From Paralactobacillus_A sp963926925 (lineage in GTDB: Bacteria > Bacillota > Bacilli > Lactobacillales > Lactobacillaceae), in assembly GCA_963926925.1 (NCBI GenBank), contig CAWUZD010000011.1, forward strand, positions 1-45,501: a stretch of DNA of 45,501 bases. Reading direction: 5' to 3'. Numbering within the stretch: the first letter of the stretch is position 1; every line of letters starts with the position of its first letter. Shown one piece after another: positions 14,415-20,880 of this stretch. The notes below the pieces were generated by a model, which saw nothing but the letters and a program-made list of their open reading frames with translations, searched no databases and was not told the origin of the DNA. The translations under genes were made by a program, and so were the position numbers.

Positions 14415-15293
14415 ATGAGCAACCAAGGTTGGATTTGCTTATATCGGCAATTACTAGACGATCCGATTTATCTTAATTCGACACCAACGCAAGTAAAAGT
14501 TTTAATTGCAATGTTATTACTTGCCAATCATTCGCCTAAGCAATGGGAATGGCAAGGTCAAAAATTTGAAGTTAAAGCAGGGCAGTTTATTACCTCATTG
14601 AGTTCATTAGCACAGAAATGTGGTAAGGGCGTAAGCACAGAAGTTGTCAGAAAAACTTTAAAAAGATTTGAAAAATTAGGATTTAGCACATACCAAGGAA
14701 CAAAGACAGGAACACTTATAACCATTGTTAATTGGGCAAAATATCAGGATAAAGAGATTCAACAGAACACACTACAGAACAAAGACAGAACAAAGATAGA
14801 ACAAACGTGGAACAAAGATGGAACAACTAACAACAATGATAACAATGTAAACAATGATAACAATGTTTTTTTTAATAGTCAGGCAGAGCCTGACAGAAAA
14901 AAAGCACAACTCAATGATTATTTCCAAAAAGAAATCTGGAGTATCTATCCAGAGAGTAGAAGAGGGAATTATCAAGCAGCATTTAATGAGTTTCTAAATG
15001 CTACTAAAGAAGATTCAACATTAATCATTGCAAACGGTATTAAGAAGTATGTAGCTAATAAAGCTACTGAACCAATTAAGTATACATCTATGTTAGCTAA
15101 TAACCTAAAGCGGAAAGATTATCGCAATGATTATGGCATTAATAAACCACATCACCAGCCTAAATTGCCATATTGGGAACGACCTGATTATCAGCCACAG
15201 CAATATAGTGATGCGGAATTAGCTGCGATGGAAAAGAAGAATCAAGAACTAATGGAAAAAATGGGCTTAACAAAGGAGCGCAAGGAACAATGA
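14415..15293 (+). CDS. DnaD-like phage replication initiator
   Basis: About 292 residues. An N-terminal winged-helix region opens with GWICLYRQLLDDPIYLN and continues with LSSLAQKCGKGVSTEVVRKT. An Asn-rich linker (about 140-155) follows, then a second domain with IWSIYPESRRGNYQAAFNEF, typical of phage DnaD-like or initiator proteins that load the host helicase. The ATG at 14415 has AAAGGAG nine bases upstream. The DNA encoding the linker contains tandem repeats that may be the replication origin. It overlaps the next gene by four bases. Confidence 0.8.
   Translation: MSNQGWICLYRQLLDDPIYLNSTPTQVKVLIAMLLLANHSPKQWEWQGQKFEVKAGQFITSLSSLAQKCGKGVSTEVVRKTLKRFEKLGFSTYQGTKTGTLITIVNWAKYQDKEIQQNTLQNKDRTKIEQTWNKDGTTNNNDNNVNNDNNVFFNSQAEPDRKKAQLNDYFQKEIWSIYPESRRGNYQAAFNEFLNATKEDSTLIIANGIKKYVANKATEPIKYTSMLANNLKRKDYRNDYGINKPHHQPKLPYWERPDYQPQQYSDAELAAMEKKNQELMEKMGLTKERKEQ
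14828..14866. repeat. Tandem AACAATG repeats in the initiator gene, candidate origin
   Basis: The motif AACAATG occurs four times in this stretch, alternating with GAT or TAA spacers, with a T-run after it. The two halves form an 18-bp direct repeat (GATAACAATGTAAACAAT-type). Lambdoid and Gram-positive phages often place initiator-binding iterons inside the initiator gene at the linker between its two domains, which is the case here. Confidence 0.45.
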
Positions 15294-15568
15294 GAAGTAT
15301 TATTCAACCATCAACAACATACGCAATTAAGTGTGATTGGTGTAAAGACAAAATCGAAGCAGGCGAAAGTTTCCTAACTTTAAATATGTTCAAAACCGAT
15401 AGAGCAGAAGATGATTTACATTTTTGTTGTCAAGATTGCCTTGATGAGTTTATTGCTGATCATACTAAGCAATTCAAGGGACAAGCAAGTGAAGATTATA
15501 TCAACGCCAACGGTGAAGAAACGACCGAACGCAACAGTGCATGGGGTATGTATAACGATACATTTTAA
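15290..15568 (+). CDS. Small zinc-binding early protein
   Basis: 92 residues with CDWCKDKI (about 16-23) and FCCQDCLDEF (about 45-54), giving two Cys pairs of a treble-clef or MYM-like zinc finger. The C-terminal part is acidic and polar. It overlaps the initiator stop by four bases (ATGA) and so is translationally coupled. Presumably a DNA- or protein-binding accessory to replication. Confidence 0.7.
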   Translation: MRSIIQPSTTYAIKCDWCKDKIEAGESFLTLNMFKTDRAEDDLHFCCQDCLDEFIADHTKQFKGQASEDYINANGEETTERNSAWGMYNDTF

Positions 15569-15580
15569 GGAGTGAAATCA

Positions 15581-16060
15581 ATGCAAGAAGAATGGAAACA
15601 GATTGAAGAAGCACCACGTTACTACGTATCAAATAAAGGGAGAATTGCTTATATTCCTAGAAATGGCAAAGCAAAGTATAAATTTGCCAAAATATCTCTG
15701 AATAATAACATTGCGTTAGTTTCGCTTTATTTTAGAAATGGCAAGCACGCAACCCGTTCAGTTGCGAAGCTAGTTGCCACATACTTCATTGATAATCCAG
15801 ATAATTACCAGCAAGTGGTACATATTAACAATAATCCGCTTGATAACAGTGTTACTAATCTGGAATGGTGGTCGCCAACTACTGCAAATTATGTTAAATC
15901 CAGTCATTATGTTAAACGGCACTATGTTAAGCTTTCACACAAAACTAAGAAAGTTGATGACTTGTTCTATCAAGCACTGCACAGCATTGAGAATGAATAT
16001 GGCAGCGACGTTAATTGCCCAGAATACGACGAACGGTTACGGTTTTTAAGAACATATTAG
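15581..16060 (+). CDS. NUMOD4/HNH endonuclease
   Basis: About 159 residues. The N-terminus matches NUMOD4 (EEWKQIEEAPRYYVSNKGRI) and the central part HNH_3 (VVHINNNPLDNSVTNLEWWS), the layout of free-standing phage homing endonucleases. The usual DHxNGN core is VHINNN here, so the first Asp is replaced by Val; the catalytic His and Asn remain. The ATG has AAGGAG eight bases upstream. It probably spreads as a selfish gene within phage early regions. Confidence 0.8.
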   Translation: MQEEWKQIEEAPRYYVSNKGRIAYIPRNGKAKYKFAKISLNNNIALVSLYFRNGKHATRSVAKLVATYFIDNPDNYQQVVHINNNPLDNSVTNLEWWSPTTANYVKSSHYVKRHYVKLSHKTKKVDDLFYQALHSIENEYGSDVNCPEYDERLRFLRTY

Positions 16061-16071
16061 GAGGTAAAAGT

Positions 16072-16236
16072 ATGAAGTGGCTATTAATGTTTCAAGTTAT
16101 TTTAGTAATTTTGAAAGCAATGCACATTATTACTTGTGCATGGTGGATTGTACTATTACCAGCAATTGTAGTAGCAGTGATTGCGTTAGTGATTATTGCA
16201 ATTATCATTATTTCGGCAATTTGGGGAGATAATTAA
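16072..16236 (+). CDS. 54-residue two-span membrane protein
   Basis: Begins MKWLLMFQVILVILKAMHII; the rest is a second long hydrophobic stretch (AWWIVLLPAIVVAVIALVI). The ATG has a perfect AGGAGG ribosome binding site. It is wedged between the HNH gene and the next early gene with two-base spacing. Function unknown; it is not beside the lysis genes. Confidence 0.68.
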   Translation: MKWLLMFQVILVILKAMHIITCAWWIVLLPAIVVAVIALVIIAIIIISAIWGDN

Positions 16237-16238
16237 TC

Positions 16239-16595
16239 ATGCAAATTTTAAGAATTAAGCATATTGATAATTTAACTCTAGTCGTTGACAAAACACCAGT
16301 AGGAATTAAGAACGGTTATTTGCTTAAAGATAAACCATTCACTAGTGAAGAAGTTGATGTTGCTGATGAATTATTTCACGGCGGTGTTACATATAACGGC
16401 TTAGCACTAATTATTAGCAATCGTGAATTAGTATTAGGTCATGAATTTAGCGAACCATGCCAATATGCAATTGGTTTTGATACTGCACATGCAGGTGACT
16501 ATATGCCATTTATTGAACCAGATGGACGCAAATGGACGGTTGATGAAATTATGTTGGAATTGGAAAACGCAGCAAAGAAAGTGAGTGAAGAATAA
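16239..16595 (+). CDS. 118-residue early phage protein, unknown function
   Basis: A soluble acidic protein beginning MQILRIKHIDNLTLVVDKTP, with a central EVDVADELFHGGVTYNGLAL and HEFSEPCQYAIGFDTAHAGD segment. GGGGAGA precedes the ATG. The stop overlaps the next start by one base (TAATG), so the early genes from here to 17028 are a tightly coupled block. No family recognised. Confidence 0.65.
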   Translation: MQILRIKHIDNLTLVVDKTPVGIKNGYLLKDKPFTSEEVDVADELFHGGVTYNGLALIISNRELVLGHEFSEPCQYAIGFDTAHAGDYMPFIEPDGRKWTVDEIMLELENAAKKVSEE

Positions 16596-16798
16596 TGGCA
16601 AAATTTGTGAAGTTAGAAAGTGGTGCAATTGTCAACATTAGTCAAATTGTGGCAATTAAGTATGATCCAATTAATGAAGCTAAAATCATATACACAACGG
16701 CTGTAGATAACGGCATTATGAGCAACGCTACATTGAGCTTGCGCTTTAAAGCAACGGACAAAGATATTGATAATATTTTGAAAGCGAGTGAAGAATAG
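16595..16798 (+). CDS. 67-residue early phage protein, unknown function
   Basis: Begins MAKFVKLESGAIVNISQIVA and has alternating hydrophobic residues typical of a small beta-sheet domain, then a helix (ATDKDIDNILKASEE). It shares one base with the genes on each side. The C-terminal end (KASEE) resembles that of the preceding gene (KKVSEE), which may be chance. Confidence 0.62.
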   Translation: MAKFVKLESGAIVNISQIVAIKYDPINEAKIIYTTAVDNGIMSNATLSLRFKATDKDIDNILKASEE

Positions 16799-17028
16799 TG
16801 ACTGATAACAAATTACGACCTGCATATTATAAGCAAAATAACCATGATTTGTGGTGGTATTTAGAACAAGGCTTAATTACTAAAGATGAATTTATAGGCT
16901 TTATCAAAGGCAATATTTTTAAGTATGTTACTAGATACCAAAACAAAAACGGCGTTGAAGATTTGCAAAAAGCAAAGACATATTTAGAAGAATTAATTAA
17001 ATTTGAAACAGCAAAAATTTATTTTTGA
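16798..17028 (+). CDS. DUF3310-type (SaV-like) phage protein
   Basis: 76 residues with the DUF3310 pattern: PAYYKQNNHDLWWYLEQGLI, then FIGFIKGNIFKYVTRYQNKNG and DLQKAKTYLEELI. The family is widespread in early regions of Gram-positive phages and is associated with nucleotide metabolism or replication genes; its activity is not established. The start is a GTG overlapping the previous stop (TAGTG). Confidence 0.82.
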   Translation: MTDNKLRPAYYKQNNHDLWWYLEQGLITKDEFIGFIKGNIFKYVTRYQNKNGVEDLQKAKTYLEELIKFETAKIYF

Positions 17029-17042
17029 GAAAGGTGATCAAA

Positions 17043-17339
17043 ATGGAAGATAGCTTTGTGAATAGTTTGGAAGTAAAGCCTAGCGATGTTTTAGGTACTG
17101 ATATGACATATATTGCTATTGCTGAATTAAAAAGTGAGATTGATAAAGATCATCATTTCTTATTTCTTACAGATTATGACACTGATGAAGATAACTATAT
17201 TTGCAATTTAAAGTTTTCAACTACACTTAGTTCCTATACGGTTAAAAAATTAGATAAAGATGAAGCCATAAGCATTAAAAGCTTCATGCCTAACACTATT
17301 AAAATAATGAAATTAGCTTATGTAGAAGCAGATATTTAA
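17043..17339 (+). CDS. 98-residue early phage protein, unknown function
   Basis: Begins MEDSFVNSLEVKPSDVLGTD; acidic, with a likely beta-rich core (HHFLFLTDYDTDEDNYICNL). AGAAAGGTG precedes the ATG; an upstream TTG at 17025 in frame is less likely. A small hairpin (TCGCAT/ATGCGA, 17351-17367) follows it before the next ribosome binding site. Confidence 0.62.
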   Translation: MEDSFVNSLEVKPSDVLGTDMTYIAIAELKSEIDKDHHFLFLTDYDTDEDNYICNLKFSTTLSSYTVKKLDKDEAISIKSFMPNTIKIMKLAYVEADI

Positions 17340-17382
17340 GTAAATAAAGGTCGCATTTAAAATGCGATCTTGGAGGTGAAGA

Positions 17383-17595
17383 ATGTGTTTTAAATATAAA
17401 GATGGTTGTTTTATTTACAGTAATTTTTTAACAGACAGTCTTTTTATGTATGACTTAAAAACAGGCTTTTGTCGTTATGACAACATGAGTGAAAGACAGC
17501 TAAAGAAAGTATTTAGAGAAATGAAAAAGATGAAAATGCTGTTTTCTAATAGTATTCATGAAAATGATAATTTATTAAAAGAAGATGATAATTAA
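17383..17595 (+). CDS. 70-residue early phage protein, unknown function
   Basis: Begins MCFKYKDGCFIYSNFLTDSL; aromatic and Cys-containing at the start, then a strongly basic helix (SERQLKKVFREMKKMKM). GGAGGTG precedes the ATG. It abuts the rusA start directly (TAA then TTG). The start of this frame resembles early proteins of Gram-positive phages but gives no functional clue. Confidence 0.6.
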   Translation: MCFKYKDGCFIYSNFLTDSLFMYDLKTGFCRYDNMSERQLKKVFREMKKMKMLFSNSIHENDNLLKEDDN

Positions 17596-18006
17596 TTGAT
17601 TAAGTTAGTGATTGACGGTGAACCAGTCGCACAAGGCAGACCGAAATTCACAACCCGTGGCAAATTCGTAAAAGCATATGATCCAGCCAAAAGCAGAAAT
17701 TATAAAAAGTATGTTGCGAGCGTTGCTCGTTTACAATACCAAAAAAGCCCCTTAACGGGGGCTATTGCTGTCTCATGTATATTTTATCGAGGCATACAGA
17801 AAAACGGCTCTAAGGCGGTAAAATTTGCGAAATTGCAGCATATTACAAGACCAACAGTCAAACCAGACATTGATAACTATTTTAAATGTGTCACTGATGC
17901 GTTAAAGGGTATTTGTTGGGTTGATGATAATCAGATCGTCGATGTTTAAATGCACAAGCATTATGACGAAAAACCACGGGTTGAGATTGAAATTAGAGAA
18001 ATATGA
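17596..18006 (+). pseudogene. rusA: RusA-type Holliday junction resolvase with an in-frame stop
   Basis: Translation from a TTG gives 117 residues with the RusA pattern: VIDGEPVAQGRPKF, YDPAKSRNYKKYV, then the acidic active site TVKPDIDNYFKCVTDALKG and WVDDNQIVDV. A TAA at 17947-17949 stops it, yet the same frame goes on after the stop as MHKHYDEKPRVEIEIREI to 18006, which is the normal family C-terminus. One change (AAA to TAA would suit) explains the break. The truncated protein keeps all catalytic Asp residues, so partial function is possible; the tail could also be made separately from the ATG after the stop. Confidence 0.8.
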
Positions 18007-18084
18007 AAAAAGCACTCGCAATTACGCGAGTGCCATTACACGAGATATAGATTTACGAAGTGTTTTTATAACCATTCCGTTTAC
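18004..18084 (-). ncRNA. Antisense small RNA at the end of the early operon
   Basis: On the minus strand TTTACT (18115-18120) and TATAAT (18091-18096) are 18 bp apart, predicting a start near 18084. About 75 nt later a perfect eight-pair hairpin (GCACTCGC/GCGAGTGC, 18012-18033) is followed by six T on that strand. No frame is present between. The RNA would run against the early operon end. Its promoter is back to back with the late regulator promoter, sharing inverted TATACAACATA/TATGTTGTAT arms. Confidence 0.6.
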
Positions 18085-18092
18085 ACCATGAT

Positions 18093-18154
18093 TATACAAC
18101 ATAAAGTGATATTAAGTAAATAGTATACTATATGTTGTATGTTACTGATATAAT
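18093..18154. promoter_or_regulatory. Divergent promoter with inverted operator arms before the late regulator
   Basis: TATACAACATA (18093-18103) is inverted relative to TATGTTGTATG (18131-18141). An extended -10 box, TGATATAAT (18146-18154), points rightward to the ArpU-type gene; the leftward promoter of the small RNA overlaps the left arm. A regulator bound to the two arms could control both directions. The 16-bp ATACTATATGTTGTAT at 18125-18140 recurs exactly at 43154-43169. Confidence 0.5.
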
Positions 18155-18181
18155 AATATTAATGATTAGGTGGTGTGAGTG

Positions 18182-18622
18182 ATGAATGATTTATTGTTTG
18201 AAATTGATAATATTGATTACAAAGCAACAGCGTTACATGTTAAACATTTTTTAGATACAAAATTGCCACGCATTTTACGAATTGCAAATGAAAGTCCAGC
18301 TTACTTATGTTCACCAGTAATGAGTGGTATGCCAAGTAGTGATCATAGTGGTAATAGTAATGAAGATAAGATAGTTAAATATCTAAATGCTAAGATGATT
18401 TTAAACAGTATCGCTAAAGCGTTTAAAAATTGCTCACAAGCATCATTTACAATTCTTAAGGATAAATATATTAGTAGCTTATCAGATTGGCAAATAGCAG
18501 CTAATATGTACTGCTCAAAGGCAACGTATTTCCGAATGCGTGATCGTGCTTATAATGAGTTTGCTGATTGTTTTGAAGTGCAACAAGGTGGCACGGATTT
18601 ACATATATATTTGCATGAATAG
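18182..18622 (+). CDS. ArpU-type late transcription regulator
   Basis: 146 residues. The pattern of the ArpU/RinA-like late activators is seen: an N-terminal helical region, then LNSIAKAFKNCSQASFTILK, SSLSDWQIAANMYCSKATYF and RMRDRAYNEFADCF, a sigma-factor-like helix-turn-helix near the C-terminus. Such proteins switch on packaging, structural and lysis genes. Its likely target is the late promoter 750 bp downstream with four 11-bp repeats. AGGTGGTG precedes the GTG/ATG start pair. A terminator follows at 18631. Confidence 0.8.
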   Translation: MNDLLFEIDNIDYKATALHVKHFLDTKLPRILRIANESPAYLCSPVMSGMPSSDHSGNSNEDKIVKYLNAKMILNSIAKAFKNCSQASFTILKDKYISSLSDWQIAANMYCSKATYFRMRDRAYNEFADCFEVQQGGTDLHIYLHE

Positions 18623-18630
18623 TTATTAAG

Positions 18631-18654
18631 TCGGTATTTATTACCGATTTTTTT
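18631..18654 (+). terminator. Terminator after the late regulator
   Basis: TCGGTA (18631-18636) pairs with TACCGA (18642-18647), followed by seven T. Confidence 0.8.
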
Positions 18655-18665
18655 GTATAAATGTG

Positions 18666-18694
18666 TTGACTATATCGGTTATAAGGTGTATTAT
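18666..18694 (+). promoter_or_regulatory. Promoter of the small membrane peptide genes
   Basis: TTGACT (18666-18671) and TATTAT (18689-18694) are 17 bp apart, close to consensus, 24 bp before the first 32-residue peptide gene. It gives that small unit its own transcription, independent of the regulator upstream. Confidence 0.65.
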
Positions 18695-18717
18695 AATAAA
18701 TGTAAGGAGGTGATAAA

Positions 18718-18816
18718 GTGAACGATACAAAAATGAACTTATTAGCTTCAATCATTTCACTAATAAGTTCAATCATCTCAATAATATCTGTTCTTATTAA
18801 TCACCACAAAAAATAA
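18718..18816 (+). CDS. 32-residue membrane peptide 1
   Basis: A GTG start with a perfect AAGGAGGTG ribosome binding site and a strong promoter encodes MNDTKMNLLASIISLISSII and a further span, ending in the basic tail INHHKK. It is a single membrane helix made mainly of Ile, Ser and Leu. The size, strong translation signal and basic tail recall type I toxins and small holin-like peptides, but it is not of the Fst or TxpA type I know. A hairpin directly follows it. Confidence 0.6.
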   Translation: MNDTKMNLLASIISLISSIISIISVLINHHKK

Positions 18817-18824
18817 GAACTATG

Positions 18825-18848
18825 CAGGAGGTTTATAACCTCCTGTTT
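18825..18848 (+). terminator. Hairpin between the two membrane peptide genes
   Basis: CAGGAGGTT and AACCTCCTG form a perfect nine-pair stem (18825-18845), followed by TTTGC. It could be a weak terminator or attenuator. Its arm also carries an AGGAGG and its complement, so it could pair with ribosome binding sites of the neighbouring peptide genes. Confidence 0.55.
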
Positions 18849-18887
18849 GCTATACCCATATTATAACATTAAAAGGAGGACAATAAT

Positions 18888-18986
18888 ATGCTTTCAATTA
18901 TTGCATTAATATTTTCAATTATTGCATTATTAATTTCTATAATTAATCTTGTTCAAACATTAAAGGACAGAAAAAATGGCAATTAA
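18888..18986 (+). CDS. 32-residue membrane peptide 2
   Basis: An ATG with AAAGGAGG encodes MLSIIALIFSIIALLISIIN, then LVQTLKDRKNGN. It has the same length as peptide 1, the same Ile/Leu/Ser composition and a similar basic end, so the two may be an old duplication. It overlaps the start of the following gene by 11 bases. Membrane location is clear; function is unknown. Confidence 0.6.
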   Translation: MLSIIALIFSIIALLISIINLVQTLKDRKNGN

Positions 18987-19173
18987 TGAAGCAAAGCGCA
19001 AAGCAAATAAAAAATGGAAAGATAAAAACAAAGATAAACAACGTGTTTATCAATATCGTTCATATGCACGTAGTTATATTACTAAAATGGCAACTACTGA
19101 AGACTTAGATGAATTAGTAAAGTTGATTGATGAGCGACGCAAAGAATTAAAGGTTAGTGATTCTAATGGATAA
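18976..19173 (+). CDS. 65-residue basic protein, unknown function
   Basis: Begins MAINEAKRKANKKWKDKNKD: an extremely lysine-rich N-terminus, then a Tyr/Arg stretch (VYQYRSYARSYI) and an acidic helix (TTEDLDELVKLIDERRKEL). The pattern resembles small phage proteins related to the AP2/HNH-accessory or nucleic-acid-binding type. AAAGGACAG precedes the ATG. It is coupled to peptide 2 and overlaps the next gene by eight bases. Confidence 0.6.
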   Translation: MAINEAKRKANKKWKDKNKDKQRVYQYRSYARSYITKMATTEDLDELVKLIDERRKELKVSDSNG

Positions 19174-19327
19174 ATTAAAAGTTAAAAATATTGGTTGTAT
19201 TACTAATCTTAAAAATGTTCCTATATCAGCAATGGATAATCATGATGAACGCATCGAACAAGCAATGCATGAAGTATTGCAAAACAAAGCTGTATATAAT
19301 GCATTGAAAAGATTAGCTGATGAATGA
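19166..19327 (+). CDS. 53-residue protein, unknown function
   Basis: Encodes MDKLKVKNIGCITNLKNVPI and an acidic helical end (DERIEQAMHEVLQNKAVYNAL). It overlaps the preceding gene by eight bases and ends just before the 11-bp repeats of the late promoter. No family recognised. Confidence 0.5.
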   Translation: MDKLKVKNIGCITNLKNVPISAMDNHDERIEQAMHEVLQNKAVYNALKRLADE

Positions 19328-19335
19328 AATTAAAC

Positions 19336-19398
19336 TTTCGTGAGACTTTCATGAGACTTTTGTGAGACTCTGATGAGACTCCAAAGGTGTTATATTAT
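19336..19398 (+). promoter_or_regulatory. Late promoter with four 11-bp tandem activator repeats
   Basis: Four contiguous 11-bp units occupy 19336-19379: TTTCGTGAGAC, TTTCATGAGAC, TTTTGTGAGAC and TCTGATGAGAC, with GAGAC constant. The 11-bp period places each unit on one DNA face. A -10-like TATATTAT (19391-19398) follows with no good -35 box; the -35 position falls in the repeats. This is the layout of an activator-dependent promoter, and the ArpU-type protein is the natural candidate. Confidence 0.65.
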
Positions 19399-19403
19399 TA
19401 GTG

Positions 19404-19486
19404 TCGAAAGATTAAGAAATCGGCAAATAAATTAAATAAATAACTTACGGTAAAGCACTAATCATTTTGATTGGTGCTTTTTTGAT
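19404..19486 (+). ncRNA. Short late-promoter leader ending in a terminator
   Basis: About 50 bp after the late promoter, AAAGCACTAATC (19452-19463) pairs with GATTGGTGCTTT (19469-19480), followed by T, forming a strong terminator. A transcript from the late promoter would be about 80 nt unless read-through occurs. It may be a leader like lambda 6S RNA, or the terminator may only block the early operon. 19487-19633 beyond it shows no gene. Confidence 0.45.
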
Positions 19487-19633
19487 GGTTTAGTTCATAA
19501 GTTAGAACACAAGTACATAATCAGTTAACATAACAAATCTAATCGCAAGTTAAGCAAGATTCCAATTAAACATAGCAATGTATTTGTGAAGCAAGTTCAT
19601 AGCTTGCAACCATCATTAGAAAGGAAAATTAGT

Positions 19634-20101
19634 ATGACTAAAGTTCATATTTGTGCTGAGCCACGTTGTCATCGTGTGATTCCTTTCAATCAAAAATATT
19701 GTGATGAACATATCAAGTTACATCAACGATTTAGTAATACTGATAAAGAATATTATAAAGATTATAACCGCAATAAACGTGATCAAACTGCTAATAAATT
19801 TTATCACTCAATTGCATGGCAAAAAGTGCGAGCCTTTGTTGTCAATCGTGATTGCTACACAAGTGCAGTGACGCATCAAGTGTTGTGTGACGGTGATTTA
19901 ATTGTTGACCACGTAGTTCCACGTAAGTATTGTATTAACCCACTAGATAGTACCAATCTCTGGTGCTTATCGCGTCAGGAACATGCAATCAAGACAATGC
20001 TTGAGCAAGAAATTGCCTCAACGCCAAACGGTGTTAATAAGTTGAAGCATATCTCACGACAGTGGTGGATTGCTCAAATCAAAAAGCGGTTGAATCGTTG
20101 A
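19634..20101 (+). CDS. HNH endonuclease next to the packaging site
   Basis: 155 residues. A Cys/His finger at the start (CAEPRCHR...KYCDEH) precedes the HNH core: IAWQKVRAFVVNRDCYT, LIVDHVVPRKYCINPLDSTN and LWCLSRQEHAIK. HNH proteins beside the terminase of cos-type phages nick DNA and are needed with the terminase for packaging. The second zinc Cys of the usual CxxCH motif is absent. The ATG at 19634 has AGAAAGGA upstream; a 16-codon longer frame has none. Followed by the cos-like region. Confidence 0.82.
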   Translation: MTKVHICAEPRCHRVIPFNQKYCDEHIKLHQRFSNTDKEYYKDYNRNKRDQTANKFYHSIAWQKVRAFVVNRDCYTSAVTHQVLCDGDLIVDHVVPRKYCINPLDSTNLWCLSRQEHAIKTMLEQEIASTPNGVNKLKHISRQWWIAQIKKRLNR

Positions 20102-20346
20102 TTTGATAGTTTTTTAAGCCCCCGGCATTGCGATTCAAAAAAGAGCAGACGAGCATAAATCGAGTAGAGCGAGCGTTGCAGATATTTTTTGTTTTTTGAT
20201 GGGGGGGGGGTCACAACAAAAAACAACAAAATTTGAGGATTTTCCCTAAACGCAGAGAAAAGGTGACTACTCTTTGTACCACAGGGAGAAAGGTACAACT
20301 CTTGTACCAAAAACCAGTTAAAAAATGATGATTGGAGGTGTTTTAA
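20102..20346. other. Candidate cos site and terminase binding region
   Basis: A gene-free 245 bp between HNH and the small terminase. It contains a run of ten G (20201-20210) followed by TCACAACAAAAAACAAC, and then ACTCTTTGTACCA (20269-20281) and ACTCTTGTACCA (20297-20308) as direct repeats, with an inverted GGTACAACTC between them. A G-rich cohesive-end site followed by direct repeats fits cosN and cosB. The position between HNH and terS is the standard one. Confidence 0.55.
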
Positions 20347-20880
20347 TTGCCGCGTAAACGTAAATTAACTGTTGATGAACATGATCGCAAGTCACAACGC
20401 GAATTGGCGAAAAAGGTTGCTGAATTTCAAAACGATAAAAACCTTAATCAGTTACCAACTGAACCACCTAAGACCTTAAAAGGCTTTGCTCGTAAGATGT
20501 GGAAAATATTAGTACCTGAATTGCGAAAAGCTAACTTTGTAACTGAAGCTGATCAATCAACAGTTGAATCATTCTGTATGGCAGTTGAAATGCGCCATCT
20601 TGCTTATTCAGACATTGAAAAGAACGGTATCCAATCAAGCATTTTTAAAACGGTTGTTAACCCAACTACTGGTGAAGTTATTAGTCATGATTTCTGTGGT
20701 TTTCGTAAGAATCCAGCGGTCACAACATTAAGCGATAGCATTGCTAAGATTAAATCGTTAGCAAATGAATTAGGTTTAACACCATCAAGTCGTGCGTCAT
20801 TACTTGCTAGAGTTGAAAATGACGATGATGATGAACCATCATTAAATGATTTAATTAATGGTGGAGATGAAGACTTTTAA
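20347..20880 (+). CDS. terS: Terminase small subunit, P27 family
   Basis: 177 residues. The basic N-terminus (PRKRKLTVDEHDRKSQREL) and the P27-type core ARKMWKILVPELRKANFVTEAD, split over two helices, precede a helical multimerisation region; the acidic end is DDDDEPSLND. It recognises the packaging site and recruits the large subunit. The start is TTG with GGAGGTG upstream. The stop overlaps the large-subunit start by one base. Confidence 0.88.
   Translation: MPRKRKLTVDEHDRKSQRELAKKVAEFQNDKNLNQLPTEPPKTLKGFARKMWKILVPELRKANFVTEADQSTVESFCMAVEMRHLAYSDIEKNGIQSSIFKTVVNPTTGEVISHDFCGFRKNPAVTTLSDSIAKIKSLANELGLTPSSRASLLARVENDDDDEPSLNDLINGGDEDF

Noticed and set aside
15581..16060. Intron-encoded endonuclease implying a group I intron
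   Set aside because: No interrupted gene or intron core is visible around it; it looks free-standing.
19336..19379. Four short tandem repeats as a CRISPR array
   Set aside because: Units are contiguous 11-mers without spacers and sit directly before a -10 box.
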